Positions 1 through 14,066 of a DNA stretch of 64,000 bases are shown here, one piece after another; position 1 is the first letter of the stretch; the number at the start of each line of letters is the position of its first letter. A program made the translations under genes and the position numbers. Source of the DNA: Sycobia sp. Sy_11. Lineage: Eukaryota > Arthropoda > Insecta > Hymenoptera > Epichrysomallidae. The notes under the pieces are model-generated. The model was not told where the DNA came from. It saw nothing but the letters and a program-made list of their open reading frames with translations, and searched no databases. The stretch lies in assembly GCA_018907035.1 (NCBI GenBank), contig JACCIC010000002.1, positions 7,807,001-7,871,000 of the forward strand, in the 5' to 3' direction.

Positions 1-73
1 CTTATTTAATTTTGCTATTAATGATCTTTATTATGTACGTTGATATGATAAATTAACTAACTTATTATATTAC

Positions 74-3000
74 CTTAAGTCTGCGTTTCTCCAGCTTTTC
101 GTCCTCTTTCGCCTTTTGCTTATCGCGCTTGCGTGTTAATTTGTCTTGGCCGTCCTTGTTTTTGGTGAGTAACCCAAAGCTCGGCGAATTAATTTCACGA
201 GGTGATGATACGTCTAGACTCGACTCGTCGTCGGGCATGCTCGCAAAGTTGTTCTCGCCAACGAGATTACGCTGTTTTGCTGACATCGTGCTGAACATCT
301 CCTGGGTCATGTGTTTAAGGTTGAAGGGGTGCTGAAGGGTTTGTGCAAGGTGATGCTGCGGCAGTGAATTGCCAAATTTCTTTCGGAGATTTGTCGCTGG
401 ATACTTAGCCCGCAGTTTTGTGCGTGACCTCGACGGATGCTCCTGATCACTTGATTCTGAACTGTCTGCACTTTCACTTGATACTGGACAATAACAGATT
501 TTTCTTAAAGTATTTATTAAACTACTATCTTGGAAATTAACCTTTCGAAAAGAGAATGTAAATCTCTTACAAAAATCAATGTCATCATAAAATCTTATGA
601 TGACATTGATTTGTTGTGTCAAAAAAAATGTGTTGTTTAAAAACGACATTCTCAATACTGAACAAAAAAGAGCATTATATAATGAAAACTGTGTACTATT
701 TGTTAATATTGCAATCTTATTAAAAAATATTAAGGGCGCTTCAACTATCTTTCTTGTTAAATATATTACTTCATTAATAGGCAAAACAACTTTAATATAG
801 TAATATCTTCTAAACTAAAGAATATTTCTAAAGTTTTTATTTAAATCTTTATTTTATAAAAAATTTAATTGATCATATTTAACTTTTTTCATTCCAAAAA
901 GATTTCAGCATAAAAAATCAAACGTATACAAGTGTAAAGATATATTCCTTGTACCTCTTTCATTAGGGTCAACTCTCCAATTTTTGTCGTCTTTCATACT
1001 GTAATTTAGTCCAACAATGCCATCACCCATTACGCCCATGCCGCCTCCTCCAACGCCAGCCATCGAGGGCACCTTGGGCGTTGCGACCGGTATAGCCGTT
1101 CGTTTTTTGCGTTGGCGCTTGTGCGACGCCATCTTCTTATTATTGGACTTACCCAACGCCTCGGCTATCATCGGACATTCTAGTGGACTCCACTCTGAAT
1201 CCGAATCGCTATAAGCTGTCGAGGGTGAATCTATAGGATTTTCAGTGAAAGGATAAATTTATTATAATATTCGTATAGACAATAATTATGAAATTTCATA
1301 AACAAGCAAAACTTACATGGTTGACCTTTTTCTCTTCTATGACGCAGTTTGGATTTATTATTTCCAAGAGAATCGTGAACTAATGTGTAAACGTATTCAC
1401 CATCGTAATGGGAATACAAATTTGGTACTACATCCTTTACCTAAAGCATTATATTGTCAGAATTAATTGAAAATTTAGAAAATTTCAAAATGAATATAAA
1501 TACTTCATACAAAGCACGATTTGTATATAAAAATGTATTTAAAAAGGTATTTTAAAAAATTATTCAAACCCACCTGCGCATACTCAGAACCAAGATCCAC
1601 CATCTCGGGTGTAGCAAGAGGCGCGTGCCCTATGCTCATCTTTCCGTGCTCGTCCTTTTCTCCAATTGCCATACGCGATATGACGTCCGTTACGTTTGAG
1701 AAATCTTTGAGATTGATTTTTCCGGGCTGCTTCAATGTCTGACTGTTTCCCTTGGGCCTGGACTTGGTCTGGGGCGCATAACGACGGCCCGTTGTAAATG
1801 CCCTATGTGAATAGCTGTTATTTACACCATCCTGCTGCTGCATAAACGTATCCTTTACCCATCCTGAAACCGTGCGAAAATGCTTCATTGCTTTTCGCAT
1901 GGACGAAAAAAAAATAAAGTTCAATTATTGTTATGAAAATTACTAATTCTAAATTATAATATATTAAAAGTTATTGTTAAAAATGTGAATCACAAAATAT
2001 TCCTGCTTTATATTATTTAAATAAATAATATCTTTAAGCATACTTTGCACATTTAACATTTTATTTGAAAAATACATTTAATAATGAAGCTATTGGTCCC
2101 ACTATCGATTTGATGATACAGTATTTTTCGGTAAAATCCTTTTCAATCTCAATTTATCATCATAATCCTGTATGGAACATATAAAGATTTCTTAATTTTT
2201 TTTTGGACATGAATTACAAATCCCTAAATTATTTTTATGTAAATCATTTACACTCAAAACAATAGTAGGATGACTGGTTCATTATCAAAAGTAATTATAT
2301 ATAACTACGACCATTGGTTTCTTCAAAAAAATAATGTATTTAAAAATGTTTCATTCGTTAAATACACATAAAATAAGAACATGTTATCAAATAAAAATAT
2401 TCCAAAAATTGAATTGATCCTTTCCTTATATATTATTCCTCTCAATTGTTCTTCTTATTTAATAACATATTCAAATTATCATCATATAATAATTATTTTT
2501 ATATTCACGATAATCTTTAATATAATAAAAAATGTCGATGAACAAGCTGCCGCATACCGGATAGCTTGCTAGTGATGTCGCCGCCTCTGCCAAAGTCTCT
2601 TTCTCGCTCCTCGCGGTGATAATCGACTTGGCTGTATATGTCACTGTCATCACTCGGCGTTGCTCGATTATCAACGAAATGTTCGTTGAGGCCGCCCTCG
2701 CCCAATTCACCGTCTGGTGTCAACTGTTCATATGACTCTGAGCCGCTCCTAAAAGTTACAGACATACTGCTTCAAGTTAGATGAGAGAAATGACGATAAG
2801 AGTAGGAAAAAAGATACATAAGGATACTTTTGCATAGAGGAAGAGAAAGATACATAAATATTTCTTGATTTAAAATAATTCGATATGGAATAAAAAATAA
2901 ATTATTTATTTTATTTATCAAGTAATGAATAAAATATATACTAAAATACTACATAAGTAAAAATTTCAGATATAAAGTAAGGTTTATGCTATGTAAATAT

Positions 3001-6000
3001 TTTAAAAAACTTGAATATTTACAAATTAAAAAAAAGTATTTCATGCATTTACTAGACATTAAATATGTCAGAAATACATAAAATAAATAATCCAAAAAAA
3101 TCACAGTACATTCATTTGAAAGAATTCTATCCGAGAATATTCCAAAACCTGGTAATAAAGATAATAATAGATGGACAGGAAAATAATTTATTATTTATTC
3201 ACATTATTTTCTGGATATGTAAAGAAAGAAATAAAGAAAGAGGAGACGTTTAAGTCACAGGGTTATCTAATTAAATTAAAGAGAAAAACGAAATGTAAGC
3301 AAAACTAAAAAGATACAAATTACGTGTTAAAGAGAGTAAAGAAAAATAAACTACATCCGACTAACTTACCCATCATCGGGGGTTTGTAAATGGTAACTTT
3401 CATGACGAGGCGGTGGCATTGGATGTAACGCTGAATACTCAAGCGTACCTTCGCCACTATCATTAAGATTACTTGGCTCTTCCATATTAAAGGCCTGCTC
3501 AATTTCAGGTTTCTTTTCCCACACTTCTTTGAAAAATGGTGTATAAAAAGCCGCTGTAAATCGTACAACAAACATTCGTATAATTACACAAATTTAATAC
3601 ATTTGTACAAAATCATTATCAAATATTCTATTACTATGAAATAAGAGTTAAATAATTACATAAATAATTAAATTTAAATAATAATTGTAAATAATAATTT
3701 AAATCGTACTTTTCTGTTGACATGACGATGACGAAGTCATAAAGTGGGCTTGCAATTTATCAGCTGTAGCATTTCCCTCGGTAATCAGATGATGACTTAA
3801 ATCATTGGTAAAAAATGCATTGGCACCACCAGAATCTGTTACTGCCATTATTTGGATCGGCAAATTTGGAATATTATGCGAAAATGCACTAAAAAGTTAA
3901 AAAGAACACATTAGACAGTCCGTCAAGTATTTGTTCGCCGTCTTATTATTCTTTATTAGTATACAGATGTAAGAGTCAGTGCGAGATCAAGGAAATTTGA
4001 AGCAAGATGTATTTTTAGTAGCGTCATATTAATGAGATGATTGAAAGTAATTCAAGATAATATTAGTTTTTAGGAATAGCGGGAGTTAATTAGTTCTAAT
4101 GAGAGCTCTACATCAATATCACCTATTAAAGAATAATTCAACTCGAAGGGAAAACTACATGAAGAATGAAAAGTATGGCATTTACAAAATTGGGGCGTAC
4201 TTGAGTGTAGCCAGCGAGGCTTTCCTCTTGGTCGAATAAACAAGTATAAAGCCATGAACAAGCTCGTCTCTAAAGGCATTTGCTCCATGGAAACTTGATA
4301 TTGTCACTTCAACGCGACGTTTAGATTCGCCTAAGAAAGTTTCGAGAACGATCGAACGCTCACTACTCAAAAAACAGCACTGATGGCTCAACAATGGCGC
4401 CAGCACATTTTCAACTGAGTAAGGATCGCCGCAGAACATGCACATTATTATTCTAAAATAAAAATAATATTATAAATTTCCTTGCTATTAGCAATCACGA
4501 GATAGATACAAATGCACATTGTCCGTACCTAATATCTGGTTCTAAACATTCGATAACACTTTGGTAAATATTAAGAAATCCTGCTCTATGGTTTATCGCC
4601 TGGACTAGTTGTTGCAACGCTTCTTTAACAAGGGACGTAGGAAATCTCTTGCCCGGCTCTAAATCTTCAATCGCGACATCAATAAATGGACATTGTAAAC
4701 TAGAATAAATATTGTTAATTTTTATTGTTATGGCATTTCTTTTCATAATACATTAAAGATTCGTTTTAAAATACGTGAACAATAAAAGAATTTTCTACAA
4801 AATAAAAAGTGTAAAACAAATTTACCTATCAGCTAAATTTTGACCTTCCTCGCGAAGTCGTATGGACTCAATTTCATCTATCACTCCATCTGGTACAAAT
4901 ATTATGACAATTGGCAGGCCTTGAAACGGTAATCGATCATCCTGCTCTAAATTCGATAAGAGCGTTTTCTCTAAAGAGGATCGAACGTACTCAAACGTAT
5001 CCTCATTGGAATAAATACAAAAGGAAGCTAAACAAAGAAAATAATGTACAAAAAATTGAAATCAATTTTTATATTTGAGAATTAAAAATTGTTCAATACC
5101 GTGAGGCATAAAATCAGACGTAGTAAACGAATTATGGGGCAAACCGACATCACCATCAATAACACGATAACCAAGTGTATACAATTGACAATCAATTTCC
5201 ACTTCATCATCGTCTGTTTGCGATCTAATGTCGCGTGCAAATTCTTCGCTTAATCCATTATTCCCAAGTATTACCAAATTTAACTGATTATTTTCAGAAG
5301 TCAATTGCCATTGGCTACTATGATTCCATGATGATGGCCTTAGAAGAAGAAAAAATATTATTTTATTTTTAATCTATTTTAAAAATAATGTTTATGAAGC
5401 ACATTTAGCGTGATATTACCTATGAGCCTTGGTTCCTAAAATTCGTTCTATCAATGCATCCATACAATTAGGGAAAGCAGGGCAGTGTTCTCGAATAGGA
5501 CAGTGAACAAAGCCTAAATGCTGAAAAAGCATTAGTTTCCTATCTTGATCTAATCTATCTAAAGCTTTGTATCTGTAATGAATAAATGTAAATTATGAAT
5601 TTGCGACAACAGAATAGAAAATTTATTTGTCATTAATAGTATACCTAAAGTCATCCAATAAAGCATCAGTGATCTCTTTAATATCGTCTTGCGTAATGGT
5701 GCCTGTAGGAGCTATACTTTTATAATGATAAAACAAATCGGCATGTTCCAGTAATAATTCCTATTAAAAGTAAATTGTAAAAATAATTATACTTATTTTG
5801 GTCATGAAACAAATATTAAAAAAGAAGGGATTTTCTAAATACCTGAAAATTGTGTTTAGCCTTTTCAATAATTTCCTTCTGATGTTGGTCGTAAATTTCC
5901 TGACAATCATGATGCGACAATGCTTCAAAGCATTCTCGGCCCATAAACAATACACGCACCTCGGTTAACTGTTTCCCAGGAGTAACATAACCCGTCTCTT

Positions 6001-9000
6001 CCAATAATTGTTTAAATTGTTTCTTCCATCTGCAAGTGAAGATTGATTAAAGAAATAAAGTTTTTTATTCTTTCGTTTCGTGAAACACTTATAATTCATA
6101 CCATTATAGCACTAACGTTATAATAATTTTTACATATGCTTTTTCATATTTATTGATGTTAACTGTACAAATAATTACTACATACGTTAATATCGAAATT
6201 CAAAACAAAATTATCATAATGTTATATACTATTGAAAATTATATTCTTTTCTTTATATTGTACTGAATACTTATAATAAATTTCTTTTTAATTTTATTAA
6301 TATTGATTTACTTATACTCTTATTTATGAACAAAATACATATGAAAAGTATCAAACATAATAGATGGTTGTGTTAGTCAGTACACCTCAACCAGGACTAC
6401 AATTTACAATTATTTTCTAGGATTACAATTGTTTTCTACTGATACATTCTCTGAATGCTTTGCTACAATAACAAATAAAATTATGACTTTCTGAATGTGC
6501 GAATAACGTAAGATATTTAAAATTTCTTTTTATTTATTAATAAATAATTTATAGCAGAATTTAGTCATACAGCATAGAAATAAAGATAGCACAAATGTAT
6601 ATGATTTTAACTTACTCCAAAAACATTATTTTGTATCATTACTGTAACTTTTTTTTTTAATTAGTCTGACTTTTACCAAATAATATTGTATAAGTTATAT
6701 TTTATAATAAATTTATATAAAAGACTAATTTTTTTAAATGTTTAATGAGACAATGATTCTGATAAGATATATTGATATAAAATTATATTTTAATGTAATA
6801 GCATTATTCTAAGTGCAGAATTTAAAAAAAAAATTTTTAATCTACAATAAATGCGAGCTTTCATTAGCCCCAGCGCAGAATGAAAAATTAATGTAAACTA
6901 AGTTAACTAATAGCAATAATGTAGCGTGTATTTACCTTTTCGGAAGTCTGCAAAAGAAAGACGCCACCCAGAATAAAGCAAAAAGCATTAGTACGCTGCA
7001 TTTTACATTAGCCTCAAACACTCAATAAAATATTAAACTAAATTAATGATTACATTTAGGTCAACTTTTATGTTAATGAAATTATTTATGTCTTGAATAC
7101 CATTTCAAAACTTTAAACAATAACAGAAAATTAGGCTTTCAATATGTATAAACATTATAATTATCATCTAATGTATTGTTTCAAATAGATAAGGTATTTA
7201 GATACCCAAGAATTATCAAATATTTTATCTCGTGAAGGCTATGCATAAACTTAAGGAAATAATCGTTAGTAAAAACTAAGACGATACATCCTAAATCCTA
7301 TGCGACTACGCTAATGTATACATAAAAATAATGTTTGCATTAAACTATACAATCAGCAAATTGTAAAAAAAACATACTCGAGTCGTCGTTGTTCCTGTTG
7401 CAGTGCATTTACGTGATTCTTAAATACTGTCTCAGCTTCAGGTGTCTCCAACACATCATACGGTATCTTAGATGTGTTATTCTCACCAAAATCATAATCA
7501 ATCCATGGTATGTCCTCCGGACACTCGTAGAAATAACGATCAAAGTCTGAATGCTCTTTTATATACTGTTGTACATTTGACCATTCTCTGAGAAAATAAT
7601 TTATTCTTTCTGTATTTATTTTTTAAGTTTTATTAAAAATTCTTAACGCAAATGTCGTTAAGAATAAATCAGAAAAAATGACAGATGCATTACTTACTCA
7701 TTCATTAAATTAGAAATATCAGGGCATATCTCATGTAATATTTCCGGTAGCATGTCGAGATAACCCTGAATTTTCTTAGCCACCTGCTCATCCTTAAGCT
7801 TTTTGATATGCCTGCGAAAGAGCCGTTGAGTAGCATCAATACCGAATAATTCAACAAAGGTAGTGAACTCCCTGTGTTGGGCAAGCTTTTTCGACGACTG
7901 TGACCAGATAGCCCGGTAGTCTTGTATATGAATACGTATAAGCCTCTGAAGGGATTCTGTCGATGCATCCATTAGCTCTTTACGTTGTCGAGCAGCTTCT
8001 GAAAACGCTATCACCTGCAAGAGACACATTAATAAATTTATTATTAAAATTTTGTCTTTGATAGTAAATTTAATAAATAAACTAAGAATAATAAAAAGTT
8101 TTAATGTAATAATTATAATAATTTAATAATAACTGTTTGAGAAACAAATATTTAGATATTTAGAAATTATTAAGTATGATTGCAAACTCATTTTTTAATT
8201 TTTTATAACTTTCAAGATAATTTATTAAAAACTTTATAAAAATTGCACTTTCAAAATGTTTGCCATATTGATGATAATTTTGTTTGCTTTGAACATAAAT
8301 ATTTTTTTTTTACTATTGAATTTTTTCTACTACTATTTCTATTGTCCCACTATTTTACTCATTGTTCATACCCTTGATCCTAATGAAGACTTCCCGTTTG
8401 TATTTATGAAGATATATATGAAGATGTCAAAAAACATATATTTCAATATCTTAACATTCTTCATACATATAGTTATTAAAATGTAAATGATATAAAAAAA
8501 ATAAAATATCTACAACAGAAGAAAATTAATAAAAAACTTTTCAAATAATATTCTTGTTATCAAACCTTGTTGCGTAATTTGGACTTGTCAACAAGCTGGG
8601 CAACGGTCATAAAAGCTAAGTCAACATTAATATTTTCATGAGCAGATGTCTCCACCATAAGAATCGAACCCTTATACTCCTTACGCATGAGCAATTTTTC
8701 AGCCTCCTTCACGTATTGCTCATTCGCATCGTCATTCTTTGTTGTCACTAGAATAATGGGTTTCTTTGCTTTCATTAAATTATTTAGGATATTAGCCACA
8801 ATGTCGACCTGTTTTTCTATTGAACGATTTGGTACGACGCTCACATCAAACACACATAAAAAGCCATCAATATTTAATTTTCCATCTGGTATAACCTGAT
8901 ACAGATATTATTTTGTTTAATTTTTCATAAATTTTTTCAGATTATGATATATGAAAAATGATGTCTTATAAAATAAAATAACAAACCTTTTGTTCATATT

Positions 9001-9339
9001 CCTTCTCAATACCCAGTTGATTTTTACAAATATACATTAGCTTTTCGGCACTAGTAATTTTTGTAGCTGCACATCTCTTAGCATAAGGTTCCATTTTTCC
9101 TCCCTTAAATGGTTGAAAAGATGCATCATCAATGAATTCCGTATGTTCTATAACTTGGAATTGATAATCAGCCGATCCATCTTCTGTTGGCTTCAAAACT
9201 TCACCCCAATACAGAAAGTGATCGTTATTTACTACTCGACCACTAAAATCCGACTGCAAAAAAATAACGTTTATTTAATTATAAATTTTTTCTTGTCAAA
9301 TAATACTTGATATATTAGTTTAAAGTAATTATATATACC

Positions 9340-9400
<61 letters not shown>

Positions 9401-9716
9401 GCTAACTACATATACAATCACCTAGAATATTTTGATTTTTTTCATACAAAATTTAGCAGTAATTATTTTGTATAATATTTATGTATATTATGGACAGTTT
9501 TATATACATAAAAATTCAAATTATACAATAAAAAAATGTACATACTTGAGAGAGGACTGAGATGTGATCAACACTATAGTCATCACTAAGTGAGCGCATG
9601 AAACGGTTACAGAGGCACGACTTGCCCACGCCGACCTGGCCTTTATCCTTCTCTGTACCTGACAGTCCCACTACTGCCACATTAATGCTTTTTATGTTGT
9701 CACTTTTACGTGCCAT
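74..9716 (-). CDS. RhoGAPp190: p190 RhoGAP, N-terminal 1427 codons (3' end outside window)
   Basis: A GTPase-activating protein for Rho, acting at the membrane and actin cytoskeleton. Twenty exons join in frame, 5' to 3': 9546-9716, 8987-9253, 8566-8895, 7698-8014, 7378-7587, 6936-6947, 5843-6029, 5645-5760, 5420-5572, 5100-5338, 4826-5027, 4529-4699, 4201-4452, 3710-3888, 3370-3553, 2558-2748, 1574-1863, 1317-1440, 955-1230 (or from 1215) and 74-483, all with GT/AG borders. Residues 1-256 form the N-terminal GTPase domain, with P-loop GQVGVGKS at 26-33, [13 protein letters not shown] following, and TKND as the base-recognition motif. FF-domain-type helical sequence covers about 257-540. Two pseudo-GTPase folds follow at about 590-935, including MCMFCGDP and [20 protein letters not shown] low-complexity linker ends in a polybasic stretch near 1400-1427. 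The catalytic RhoGAP domain should lie in exons left of base 74. The start is chosen because MARK...[12 protein letters not shown] aligns with the family N-terminus. Identification is firm; a few exon borders could shift slightly. Confidence 0.95.
6936..6947 (-). other. RhoGAPp190: 12-nt coding microexon of RhoGAPp190
   Basis: A TTTTGCAG acceptor and a GTAAAT donor flank ACTTCCGAAAAG on the minus strand. The upstream exon (7378-7587) ends in phase 2 and the downstream exon (5843-6029) needs one base, so these 12 nt keep the frame and give L-E-L-P-K-R-W-K-K across the joints. The introns on either side are about 430 and 906 bp. Skipping would also stay in frame (L-E-W-K-K), so alternative use is possible. 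The piece lies within the FF-domain region. The call rests on splice signals and frame; no transcript was seen. Confidence 0.75.
9343..9400. repeat. (AT)n microsatellite
   Basis: About 25 AT units in RhoGAPp190 intron 1, between the first two coding exons. Confidence 0.9.
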
Positions 9717-10358
9717 TTTGTCTAATTTTTAATCGCGATTTGATCCAAAAAGCATACAGTACCACCTATTTATGTTTTAATTTAACAAAACAATAGTCCT
9801 TAGGTTCTTATTAAAGACTCTTGAATTTTGTGGCCTTTGGTTACCACTGCCTTGTTCAACAACTGTAAAAAATATTTAGTTTTTCTTTTATAAACATTTT
9901 ATATATAATGATTAAATACATTATAATAAGAAATTATTATTATCTAATTTACTTTATAAATAAAATTAAATCATTAATGTAAAGTATTATAATAAACTAG
10001 TTAAATTAAATTTTTATATAATTTCAATTTCATTTTCAAAACAATTTCTAATATAAAATTAAAAACTAGTCATATTATCAATATTAAAAATATTATCTTA
10101 CCATGTACAATTTTACTGCCTTCCTTTGGTAACATCGTTTTCGTGATAGTAACGAAACTTTTTTGATATACAAGGCTTTTGTACTCAAAATTGAACTTAA
10201 TAATGACATCACAGGTAAGTGGATCGGTATATTTTATTTATACATGAGAACAATTTTTGGACATCAAATAACATAAATTTATCAGTTCTTTTATCACATT
10301 TAATAGTTACATATTTCTTGCACTGCAATGATGTTCTTTTTGGAATGGCACTGAATAT
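9717..10358 (-). other. RhoGAPp190: Probable 5' UTR of RhoGAPp190 with an upstream intron
   Basis: Upstream of the start codon the minus strand shows an acceptor (TTTTTTACAG, exon beginning at 9862), so the first coding exon probably spans 9546-9862. A donor (ATG then GTAAGA, exon end 10102) and an acceptor (ATTACAG, exon start 10358) suggest another non-coding exon at 10102-10358. Joining 10102 to 9862 would create an ATG at the junction and a short upstream ORF of about 21 codons ending before the true start. These are splice-site readings only. Confidence 0.35.
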
Positions 10359-11039
10359 CTGTAATCAAGAAAATGTGTTTATTAAATAGTAGTCAAGAGT
10401 TACCCATTCATAATATCTTATATATTTTTTAATTATTGGATTAATACATCATTAAAAGGTTTATTTTTTAAAAAGCTTCATCACCAAAAAAATATTGTGA
10501 ACTGAGCACACAGAATGTGTATTTTTGATAAGTACATAGAAGAGATGTCAAATAATTTTCTTATACCATTGAATAAAACTTGATAATAATGCCCTTGTCG
10601 ATACTTAGAATTCTATTTGGCTATGAGATTGTCTAAATAGTTCAATATTGTATATAATTTATATAAAATTTTCTGACGCAATCGTAGATAAAAAGTATAA
10701 TAAAAGAAAATAAAATCAGTACTAAAAAATATATACATTTATTTTCCTTCCTATATTCAATGTTATTATTATGAATTTGTTGATCAACTAAAAAATAATG
10801 TGATAACTAATACTAAACGATGATCAATTAATAAAGATTTATTAATTATTTACCTTGAAATTTGCTAATACATAGTCACATATTTTCATCTTATTCTTTA
10901 GTCCTTCTTAATTTCTAAACTATAAAATATTATTTTACTATATTAAAATCTACTTTCTAAATAAAACAATGAAGTATAGATATGTCAATTAAATATCTCA
11001 GTTGCTCAGTACTTAATATATACTAATGTTGCTGAAAGG

Positions 11040-11040
<1 letters not shown>

Positions 11041-11094
<54 letters not shown>
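11041..11094. repeat. (AT)n microsatellite
   Basis: 27 uninterrupted TA units, intergenic. Confidence 0.9.
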
Positions 11095-11096
<2 letters not shown>

Positions 11097-11629
11097 AGCT
11101 CTACAAGTTCTATGAAGTGTAATAAAAACTCAAAACAGTTTAATAATTTATTAAACATTTCAACGTATTTGTGACTACATTATGCAGTTTAAAGTCTGCA
11201 TAGCTAGCCAACTCATCCACATTAAAGTCATCATCTAGAAACGTCTAAACAATCTTCATTATGAAAAAATTAAAAAATTTTCAAACAATAATGATGCTCC
11301 AACTTACACACTCAACCATCCTTTCAAATCAAGCCATTCACTGCATTAATGAAAGTAACTCACTTTGCTATCATTAACCAAACAAAAACAGGCACATCCT
11401 CAGTGTACGATATCAACTGTCTCTCCAATTTCATCAATACAACCCCTTACAAATACACACTAATCTAAGCTGTCACTGATTAATATAATGATGTTTACAC
11501 CTTCTATACACGAACATACAACCCACAGGAGGCCTCGGCTCAGGTGCCAATGCCACTACCTACCTCCACGCTGCCACATTCTTTTCTCTTTCACCTCCTA
11601 GAAGCTAGAGCTCCACACACAAATACCAG

Positions 11630-11650
11630 ACGCGCGCGCGCGCGCGCGCA
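11630..11650. repeat. (CG)n run
   Basis: About ten CG units, a potential Z-DNA former in AT-rich DNA, next to the GC-rich promoter-like block. Confidence 0.8.
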
Positions 11651-11839
11651 TACATACCATTCACACACACATGCACACAAAGCAGGCGCACACTGATACA
11701 CATGCCTACAGGCTCGAATAAACACTCTCGTTTGCCCAAATGCCCACGCAAACGAGTGCGTATTATAATACACACGCATGCAACTCATGCACGCTCGACA
11801 GCAACCTTTGAAACACACAAAGAGAGAAGAAAAAACGTA

Positions 11840-12662
11840 TGCGTAACGCGTACCTCTCCCGTGTGTGATTGTTATATCTCGACTCTCCGCGGAAGTCGTT
11901 GTTGCACCTCCTGGGGGGGAATTGACACACCGGGGGGCCGAGCGGCTTGCGTCGATTTGCCTCGCACCTCCCCTGATCCCTCTTGTGCTCACTGGCGAAC
12001 CGTTTGCCCCGATGCAAAAACACATGCATACATATATACGAGCTGATACGAGCGTCCCGTAGAACCGGCGCTTTCCCCTATGGTTTATGGACACGTTCCC
12101 TCTCTGTCTATCTCTCCTTCTCTGTCTTTCTCACTTCTCAACGCTCGGCACCGCGCGCCCCGGAGAGTCCAGCCTCTCTCACGTCCTCTGACTCCTTCGC
12201 AGCGACTCCTCCGCCTTCCTATTCGTGTCTGTCAGAGTTCTCCCTCCCTCTCTCTCTCTCTCTCTCGCTCTCTCTCGCACTCTTTCCGTTACCCTTGCGT
12301 CAACTGGCGACGGGAGCACTGCTGCTGCTGCTGCGGCCTGATGCCTCCCAGAGTAGCAGCTGCAGCCATCTTTAATGGTTTGCGCGTGTGTCTGTGTACG
12401 TACGTCGCTGTCGCTGCCGCCGCCACCACCGACGTGGCCCCGCCGTCGTCCTCGTCGTCCTTTCTCCGTCTCTGTCCGTCGTCCGTTTCGGCCAGGCAAA
12501 GAGCGTGGCGGCGAGCCCAGGCGTCGACGAGCCTCTCCGCTCCACCTCAGCGTTAGTATCGCTCCTCCTGCAGCTGACAATGCCGACGCGTATACGGCCG
12601 CGGCCGCTCAGCGTGTATTTTTCTTTATACCCTGCATCAGCTTTTCGCTAACACGTACTTAG
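11840..12662. promoter_or_regulatory. GC-rich, CpG-rich promoter-like block
   Basis: A sharp compositional island in AT-rich DNA, with runs of CG dinucleotides, a (CT)n tract at about 12,247-12,285 and many CCGCC or GTCGTC words. It lies about 2 kb upstream of the RhoGAPp190 coding start and downstream of alpha-tubulin, both on the minus strand, so it is best read as the RhoGAPp190 promoter and first non-coding exon. ORFs on both strands here are Ser/Leu/Arg-rich translations of the simple sequence and match no protein. Confidence 0.45.
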
Positions 12663-12818
12663 CTCGCAGCCGATAGAATATAATAGATCTATATAGCGGT
12701 TCTTTGATTAAAAAAAAAAAAAACGTACTATCCTAAAAATCCTGAATGCGCGCGGCAGTCTTTGATCTGCTTTGATCAGTTTTCGCGATGTGCGGCCGGA
12801 ACGGAGGGGTAGAGCGTT

Positions 12819-12839
12819 ACACACACACACACACACACA
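12819..12839. repeat. (AC)n microsatellite
   Basis: Ten AC units. Confidence 0.85.
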
Positions 12840-12889
12840 TATAAGATATATACTGCGAAACTTTCCCCATCACACCCCCCACTGTATGC

Positions 12890-12891
<2 letters not shown>

Positions 12892-12939
<48 letters not shown>
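12892..12939. repeat. (AT)n microsatellite
   Basis: 24 TA units, intergenic. Confidence 0.9.
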
Positions 12940-12948
<9 letters not shown>

Positions 12949-13876
12949 TTGAGGATATTATACATATAGTAAGTCCTACCTCCTTCGTCCTGAAAACCTG
13001 CTGAATCTGGAATCAGAGCGAGCAGTCGCGCTTATCAGTTTATCAATGCGACTATATATTATCACGACTACCAAGTCTCGAGCCGGTGAGAGGTTCATGG
13101 ATGAGTGCGTAAACACGTAAATTATACATATAAATTTAAAAGACAGACGGTATGCGAGAGGGGTAAATATAAGGACTCGTAAAATGGATCGTACATTCGG
13201 TTTAGTTATCTAAAGATAGTATTATGATATCGAGTCTTTTTCATTGCTTATTCTAATAGTAATAAATCAATAAACTTGGGCCATATATAATAATCGACAT
13301 AATAATAATATTTTATTATTTCTGTAACTTCAGTATATTAATCGGAATAAAATGAATCCTTATATATTTTGACAATAAATATTCAAATAATGTTATACTT
13401 TTCGGAAAAAACAATTCCAGCAAGTTTTATCGCGTATCTTAACAATTTTTCATTGTTATCCATTTACCAGTTGGTTTGAATTGATTGAAACATCAAAAAT
13501 TGGAATAACGCATTGAAAAAACTCGGTATTCTTTCTAAATTATAAACAGTAATATAATTAAAGAAAAAATTATTGTAATAAAAATTCTGGTTTACCCATG
13601 TAACTAAAGATTTCTGCGAATAGGATTGGACTTACGATATTCGTGTTAAAGGCATGGTAAGTACTGCAAAATATGCAGGCGAATAGTTTCCTTTCACAAA
13701 TCTCGCAACACTTAATAGACCTACCAAATTTCTTTCTCACACAGCTGATGGTAACAGTACAATTGATAATAGCAGATAATAGTCCCAGTGCTCCAGAACG
13801 GTTGCAGAAATTTGACCAGTAATCTTTGCTTCAAATTTCCTTAATTTATTGGATAAAATTTGCGGTTAGCCACAAA

Positions 13877-13879
<3 letters not shown>

Positions 13880-13938
<59 letters not shown>
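13880..13938. repeat. (AT)n microsatellite
   Basis: About 29 AT units, just beyond the alpha-tubulin 3' end. Confidence 0.9.
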
Positions 13939-13939
<1 letters not shown>

Positions 13940-14060
13940 GGATTCCGTTATATTTCTAAAACAAAATTCTATATAAGATAAATTTTAAATAAAGATTTGA
14001 ACGAAAATATGAATGTCTAGATGAAGGTTTGAATGAAATTGAATGAGATAAAGTAGTTTG

Positions 14061-14066
14061 TTTATT
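14061..14066 (-). terminator. Candidate poly(A) signal of alpha-tubulin
   Basis: AATAAA on the minus strand (TTTATT on plus), about 490 nt past the alpha-tubulin stop codon. I saw no canonical hexamer closer to the stop. Cleavage has not been shown. Confidence 0.4.

Larger units (their letters stand above)
10359..14060. other. Intergenic region between RhoGAPp190 and alpha-tubulin
   Basis: Apart from the GC-rich block at 11.84-12.66 kb I see no coding exon. The stretch holds (AT)n arrays near 11.04, 12.89 and 13.88 kb, a (CG)n run near 11.63 kb and an (AC)n run near 12.82 kb. Confidence 0.6.

Noticed and set aside
2381..2572. 63-aa plus-strand ORF
   Set aside because: Lies across a RhoGAPp190 intron and exon border on the other strand and is AT-rich noise.
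11591..12662. Several long ORFs on both strands in the GC-rich block
   Set aside because: They are Ser-, Leu- and Arg-rich translations of CT and CG simple sequence and match no known protein; the block is better explained as a promoter.
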